Source: Lycium barbarum (taxonomy: Eukaryota; Streptophyta; Magnoliopsida; Solanales; Solanaceae). Taken from it: a DNA stretch of 64,000 nt. Of the stretch, positions 59,144 to 64,000 are shown piece by piece. Position 1 is the stretch's first letter, and every line of letters begins with the position of its first letter. The stretch covers positions 126,111,657-126,175,656 of the forward strand of contig NC_083345.1 in the NCBI RefSeq assembly GCF_019175385.1, in the 5' to 3' direction. Position numbers and translations under genes: made by a program. The notes under the pieces were generated by a model. The model ran no database searches, was not told where the DNA came from, and saw only the letters and a program-made list of their open reading frames with translations.

Positions 59144-59852
59144 GGGCAGTTGAAACAAATCAGTATAAAAGATGATATTGAATGGGAAGTAACGTGGGTA
59201 AAGGAATGGCCGAATAGGTGTGGATTATTAACTCAGTGATAACTAAGGTGAGAGAGAAGTAGAATTTTGACACTAAATCTTGAAAGGCAACGTTTCAATA
59301 ATAATTGAGGAGAGAGAGAAGTAAAATTTTGACACTTCTATTTTTAAAAGGCAACGCTTCAATAATAACTAAGGAAAGAGAAAATTTAAATCAACACTTT
59401 TAAAAGGCAACGTTTGTAAATGCGGACGGCAATTAGCACATTTTTTTTCCTAATTTATTTATTTATTATACAATTTAAATATGAGATAAAGGCAAAAGAA
59501 TTGAAAATAAAGATATATAGGTTTTCTGGCTTTAGAGACATGTCACATCACCTCTGCTAAGCCTAGCTTTATATAGATATATAGATTAAAAAAGGAAAAT
59601 GGAAAAGGGAGTAAGGGACGAAGATATGCTTTTAGGTTCTAATATTACTTGTGTGCTGAAATTTTAATTTTAAATGATTCATTAAAAAAAAAAAAAAAAA
59701 GATCGCTCATTTGTTGCAATTGGTTTCGAACTCGTGACCATTTAAAAACATTTATGAACCCATTTTGCCACTGGACTGAGCATTGCAATTGTTTAAAGTG
59801 GAGTCAAAAATTTAATATATACGCCTATTTTTTCAAAGACTAATTATATATA

Positions 59853-60305
59853 TATACAACAACAACAAGCCCAGTATAATCCCACTATGTGAGGTCTGGG
59901 GTGGGTAGAGTGTACGCAGACCTAACCCCCACCTTGAAAGGTAGGGCGACTGTTTCCGAAAGACCCTCGGCTCAAGAGAGGAGAGAAAGAAAGACAAGAC
60001 AAGACAAAAGGTTAAATATGATCAAGCGTATCGAAAATAATATGAAAGCAAGGAATAACAAGGCAAGAAAGTCATGGTAAAAGGAGAATTAACTGCTATA
60101 AATAACTATGAAAATGAAAACAATGAAGGTAAATAAGTCATTATAAACCAACAGATACTCGCAGAAACTCGCAGAAATCAAGAGACAAGAAACTATACAA
60201 CAACATAACTACTCTCAAGGGAGGATAAACGCGACTACCTACTATCCTAATATGAGTCCTCCATACCCTCCTATCTAAGGTCATGTCCTCCGTAAGCAGA
60301 AATAA
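59853..60305 (-). mobile_element. RTE-type LINE 3' portion
   Basis: On the minus strand, 60305-60240 encodes LLTEDMTLDRRVWRTHIRIV, the C-terminal end of RTE-clade reverse transcriptases common in Solanaceae. A 3' UTR follows, with agggtctttcggaaacagtc and ggtctgcgtacactctaccc, ending in a ttg-repeat tail near 59853. It is 5'-truncated and inactive. Confidence 0.75.
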
Positions 60306-60628
60306 TTTTATATATATATACACTATAATTTTTTGACAAGTGGGTTGATATGAATTCACTTGACACCACGTGAGTCTGCCCCAGTCTTTGTGTATATAGC
60401 CAATATAATGATCAAAATGGCCGGGGACAACGTTACTCGGAAAAAATATTCTAGTTGACAATGATGTCCCTCTTCAAAGAAAATATGAACGGCTCATAAT
60501 TAATTTGAATACAGAGGAATAGTAGTACTGTTATATCACTCAGAATAGCCACTATTATCTCAACTCCTAGAACTAGGCACGTACTATTTTGGATAGAATA
60601 AACAGTACCAAGTTAATCTAAGTATGAT
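60306..60628. other. 3' flank of the NAC gene
   Basis: Non-coding. It probably includes the 3' UTR of the NAC gene (read on the minus strand). Confidence 0.4.
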
Positions 60629-62135
60629 TCATACGGACAGGTGGCTTAATGGATCAAAGGTTGATGATTGCGCATAACTCCAAAATTCAACATCATCATC
60701 ATTGTATCGAGGGGTGTTGTTGGTTGATATTTCGAGATGGCCATTAAGTTGAGAAGCCACCAGGCGATCCAGAGTTACCCAGTCACCAGCAGGGCCATTT
60801 TTCTTATCAGCCTTCTCATCCTCATGGTAATTATTCATGTAAGAATAATGTTGATCAGTTCCTTTTGACATGATCTCATCAAAGCTGCAATCTTGATGAA
60901 TTAGTTCCATGTTGTTGGTCGTCGGACGATGATTCACCAGCTCTGGAAGATGTAGGAAACCGCTGCCTTCAATATTATCAAATTGAATGTTTGGGTTGTC
61001 GTTGACATGCGAGATATTGTTGTGTTTGGTTTGATCATGTTGTTGTTTGCATGACCTTCCCATGTACATGAGTATTTGATCAAGAACGCTATCAGTGTTT
61101 GGGTTCTGAGTAAGAGTTCTAGAGACAGCAGAGGAGCTTTGAGGGATTTCAGGTACTTTATGGTAGCTCTTCTTCTTGAAAACACGGCACACCACCCAGC
61201 CCTCTTCCGGAGCAGCTGATTCAGAGGCCTGTATATTAAGAATAAATGAGTTTAACTTATGTACACCCAAAGTAGATTATCAAGTCACCTTAAAAATATC
61301 TACATACAAGTAATTAACACTTCATAAAAATGAAATCTTATAATTTTGAAAATAAGACAGGTTACATGCTACACCACGTAAATGGTGAAATTTTGTGATC
61401 TTAAAAATAAGATAAGTTATATGCCGCATAGGTTTTCGACTTTGCCACTGTATATCATATCAGTGTATATAAGATAAAATAAATTATATGGATGTGATAA
61501 TTAGTAGATGTGAAGAAAGATTAGGGACACGTACACAAAAGTTGAGGGCTTCTTGAGGGGTGGAATTGTCGTCGAGGCGATACTCATGCATGATCCAATC
61601 TAATTTCAGTCCATGTGGGGCACGCCCTTTATAGAACACTAAGGTCTTCCTCATTCCTATTCTCTTACCATTGCCATATATGACTTTGTCCCGTCCAGTA
61701 GCCTTCCAGAATCCCGCAGCAGTGGCTCGATTCGTGCGAGTCCCCGTCGGATACTTCTTGTCCTTGTGGCTGAAGAAATACCAATCACTTTGTGGCGTCG
61801 ATCCTATTTTGCACTTTTCTGGCACAGAGTTAAAATAATGTATATCAAACATTTGATACAACTTATGTACAAGACAAATATAATTAAGTAAATAAATAGA
61901 TTTTTAGCATCTTAAATTTTTAAATAAAACTACCACACTTCAACATGATGAATGTGATCTCACCTAGAATGTCCCATGGTTCGAGCTTGTTGAGGTCTAC
62001 TTCGCGGATAACATCAAGGTCAATCTTGTCGTTAGCAATCTTTTTCCTCAAGTAATAGTGAAGAAGCTCTTCTTCTGTTGGATGAAAACGGAAGCCGGGA
62101 GGCACTTGTGATTGACCATTCACTGATAGATTCAT
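60629..62135 (-). CDS. NST1: NAC transcription factor of the NST/SND secondary-wall group
   Basis: Three exons: 62135-61964 (donor ctag|gtgaga), 61818-61535 (acceptor gccag, donor tgt|gtacgt) and 61228-60629 (acceptor tacag). They join in phase to 1056 nt, 351 residues. The N-terminal NAC domain (about 1-165) starts [20 protein letters not shown] and continues with [46 protein letters not shown] (DNA-binding core) and [13 protein letters not shown]. The C-terminal activation region has [30 protein letters not shown] and a Trp/acidic end, features of the NST1/NST2/SND1 clade. These act in the nucleus as master switches of lignified secondary wall formation in fibres and anther endothecium. The exon 1/2 junction codes Leu where the clade usually has Gln (PWDIQ). 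Which NST paralogue this is cannot be settled here. Confidence 0.9.
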
Positions 62136-62251
62136 CTCTAAAGTTGCAAAATCGAGCTAAGTTTGTAAAAATGCCTAAACCAAAAGAGAGAAGAGAGTGT
62201 TAGAACATTATTGAAGAAGAGAGGTAAAAAGGGAAGGGAGGAAACATGATC

Positions 62252-62260
62252 ATTTATATG
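62252..62260 (-). promoter_or_regulatory. TATA-like box of the NAC gene
   Basis: Read on the minus strand, catataaatg lies about 120 bp before the start codon, with a purine-rich (GGAGGG/AGAAGAG) leader between them. Confidence 0.45.
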
Positions 62261-64000
62261 CTGGTTAGGGACACTATTTTGTCCAAAAATGCATGAAAAG
62301 GTATGGTATCATGGCCGATAGTGTGCTTTATTATTTGTCGTCTTTGGCTTCTAAGAGAAAATCAACCACCACCGCCACAATTAAAAAGAAAAATGTAATC
62401 AGGTAGGCTGATAGACCAGACCAAAAAGGATAAGGTTGTGGTCCCTACTCTTGGTAGAATTGTGGGGTCCCACATTGGTGGGGTAACCCCGCATCAAGAA
62501 ACTATGACCCTCTACCTTAAAATCTCTAGAAAAGCTCTCTGAAACCACCAATTTCCTAAGAAAATCTCTCTTCCCCTCTGTCTCTCGTTTTATTTATTTA
62601 TAAATAGTTATACGGCATTCGGTGCATACTTATTTGACTAATTTAAATTATTAGCGGAAAAACATTTTCTTCTAGAATTTCTTTATTTTATACGGTGACA
62701 GAGTCATCCTGTCTAAGAAATGTCAATTGAACAATTAAACCCCTTAATCGAAAAATTACACTCTCTCTCAAAACTCCTTCATTGAACGATCTTTAGCTTC
62801 TTAGTACATTTTCTTTTATATGTTTTGAATGTCCTTAGTGAAAATGCTAGTTCTGCCACTATTTCAAAGACTTAAATTCAAAATTTCTAATCATATTCAT
62901 CACTTCACACCTATTGATGATTGTCTCTCTCTTTTTCAGGATCCATCTCACTTTACTCGTGCAACTAACACCAAAGACAAGGAGGTATAGAGTGGGGTCG
63001 GAGCATTGCGCTTTCCAAATTCATGATATTTTATAAAGAGGTATAAAGATGCATATTTTCTTTCATAGCTATTTCCACCTTATTAGATCCAACAGTCACA
63101 GGAGTACCAACTATAGGCGCTGCACCATTATATGTTGACATCACATACTATTTTATTGTAGGATTTTATATAGTTTTTCAAAAGGTCATGTATGTTTTAA
63201 CACTTGGCAGCTAGTACAAGCATATATACCATAAGTTAAACTGTGCATAATTATTTTGGGCTTGAACTAACGCTGAAATCTTTTTTCCATATTCGGATCT
63301 CATTTGAGAGGAATCGTTCTTAATTATGTGTAGCTCATCTCAACTGAACATTTAAGCTATTAAAGAGAAGATACTTTTATTTACTTAATTATGTCTTCAA
63401 CACAGTGTCACGTGCGAGCCTAACCCATAGATTAAGTACATTAAGATTCTTTCGTAATGGCCGGTGGTGGTGAGACTCAAATCCAGAACATTTGTCTATG
63501 ATATTATGTTGAAGCAAATGAGTGACCATCTCAATAAAAAGTTTAAGCTATTAAAGAAAGTACATTTTTATTTACATAATTATGATCTAATAATTATCTT
63601 CTAACGTGTATAAGGTTATATTCAACATGCAGAACTGCTTTGGCTCAAAATTAACAAGTTAATTGTCTACCCATTTCTGAGAAATTGCTGGTTTATGGTT
63701 GTTGTCATTAGCATATAGACGTGTTACCTCATCGTTGTCTGCTGCTTAATTTGACTATATTAATTCACCTGTAATTCTCATGTCTATTATCAAAAATCCA
63801 TTTTCAACTTTTCCATCCTCGTTTCTTACTTTCTTTTCATATACCTTGTAGACAATCTTATTGCATATGTTTCTTCATGACAAGTTAAAGTATACATTTT
63901 CATTTTCAACGATAGAACAGAAAAAGGGACAAAAGATTATCATTCTCCAATCACTCCGACATAGTTTGGCGAATGGTGCATTGACAAATTAAGTAGGAAA
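62261..64000. other. upstream region of the NAC gene, no further gene
   Basis: AT-rich promoter and distal DNA. A hAT-end-like phrase (aaaatgctagttctgccact) near 62840-62860 suggests an old MITE. A diverged duplication of about 190 bp has its shared core (agctattaaagaNaagtac) near 63355 and 63545. No coding exon is recognised. Confidence 0.45.

Larger units (their letters stand above)
56957..59585 (-). mobile_element. non-autonomous Helitron
   Basis: Read on the minus strand, it begins A|TCTATATATCTATATAAAGC (5' TC at 59585-59584) and ends with the hairpin CCGCGCAAAGCGCGG, nine bases, then CTAG|T at 56957. TC...CTAG ends, a 3' GC-rich hairpin and insertion between A and T are the Helitron signature. 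It has no Rep/helicase gene. It contains a Stowaway-like MITE and a LINE tail. Confidence 0.77.

Noticed and set aside
59718..59785. Right end of the hAT element that starts at 51960 (gccactg at about 59768)
   Set aside because: The match to the left TIR is only seven bases and no 8 bp target copy (cttttgtg) follows.
60141..60461. 106-codon minus-strand gene
   Set aside because: Only a ~22-residue RTE reverse-transcriptase remnant is meaningful; the rest is LINE 3' UTR and flank.

Overview
This is nuclear DNA of a flowering plant, most likely a member of the Solanaceae. Genes are intron-containing and AT-rich. Two cytosolic-type tRNA genes are present. The repeats include a tRNA-derived SINE and RTE-type LINE tails ending in TTG repeats, both familiar from nightshade genomes. 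Genus and species cannot be read from the window. About one third holds host genes; the rest is transposons, satellite DNA and an endogenous viral insert.

Layout. 1-12.4 kb is gene-rich: the last exon of a GDSL esterase/lipase (+), a four-exon gene for a small unknown protein (+), tRNA-Ala(AGC) (-), a six-exon DWARF27-like carotenoid isomerase gene (+) with tRNA-Arg(ACG) antisense in its first intron, and a single-exon seven-transmembrane (GPR107/lung 7TM type) gene (+). 12.4-16.3 kb is a structurally complete hAT transposon with a frameshifted transposase. 16.5-18.3 kb is an LTR-like repeat split by a 1.2 kb inverted-repeat element. 18.8-21.7 kb is a satellite array. 22-26 kb is nested non-autonomous transposons. 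27.2-27.8 kb is a second small two-exon gene (+).

28.9-40.7 kb is the most unusual part. Exons 2 and 3 of the plastid ribosomal protein L18 gene (-) are followed upstream by three tandem units of 2.6-3.8 kb. Each unit carries RPL18 intron-like sequence plus a copy of a plant-rhabdovirus-like nucleocapsid gene (-). The first copy is an intact 442-codon frame, the second has a large internal in-frame deletion and the third is frameshifted. A fourth, partial unit (upstream flank only) reappears at 47.9 kb. The third and fourth units run directly into arrays of the same ~178 bp satellite seen at 18.8 kb. In all three arrays the satellite reads as a seven-monomer higher-order repeat. A rearranged Ty3/gypsy element (gag and pol on opposite strands) and a 3.07 kb LTR-like insertion lie between the duplicated blocks.

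52-59.6 kb holds a decayed second hAT transposase gene split by another LTR-like element, then a 2.6 kb Helitron with its own nested insertions. 60.6-62.1 kb carries a three-exon NAC transcription factor of the NST/SND (secondary wall) group (-), with its upstream region running to the end of the window.

The host genes are unrelated in function and form no cluster. The main biological story is viral endogenization and tandem amplification within or next to a plastid ribosomal protein gene, later mixed with satellite DNA. All family assignments come from reading translated sequence by eye; no database search was possible.
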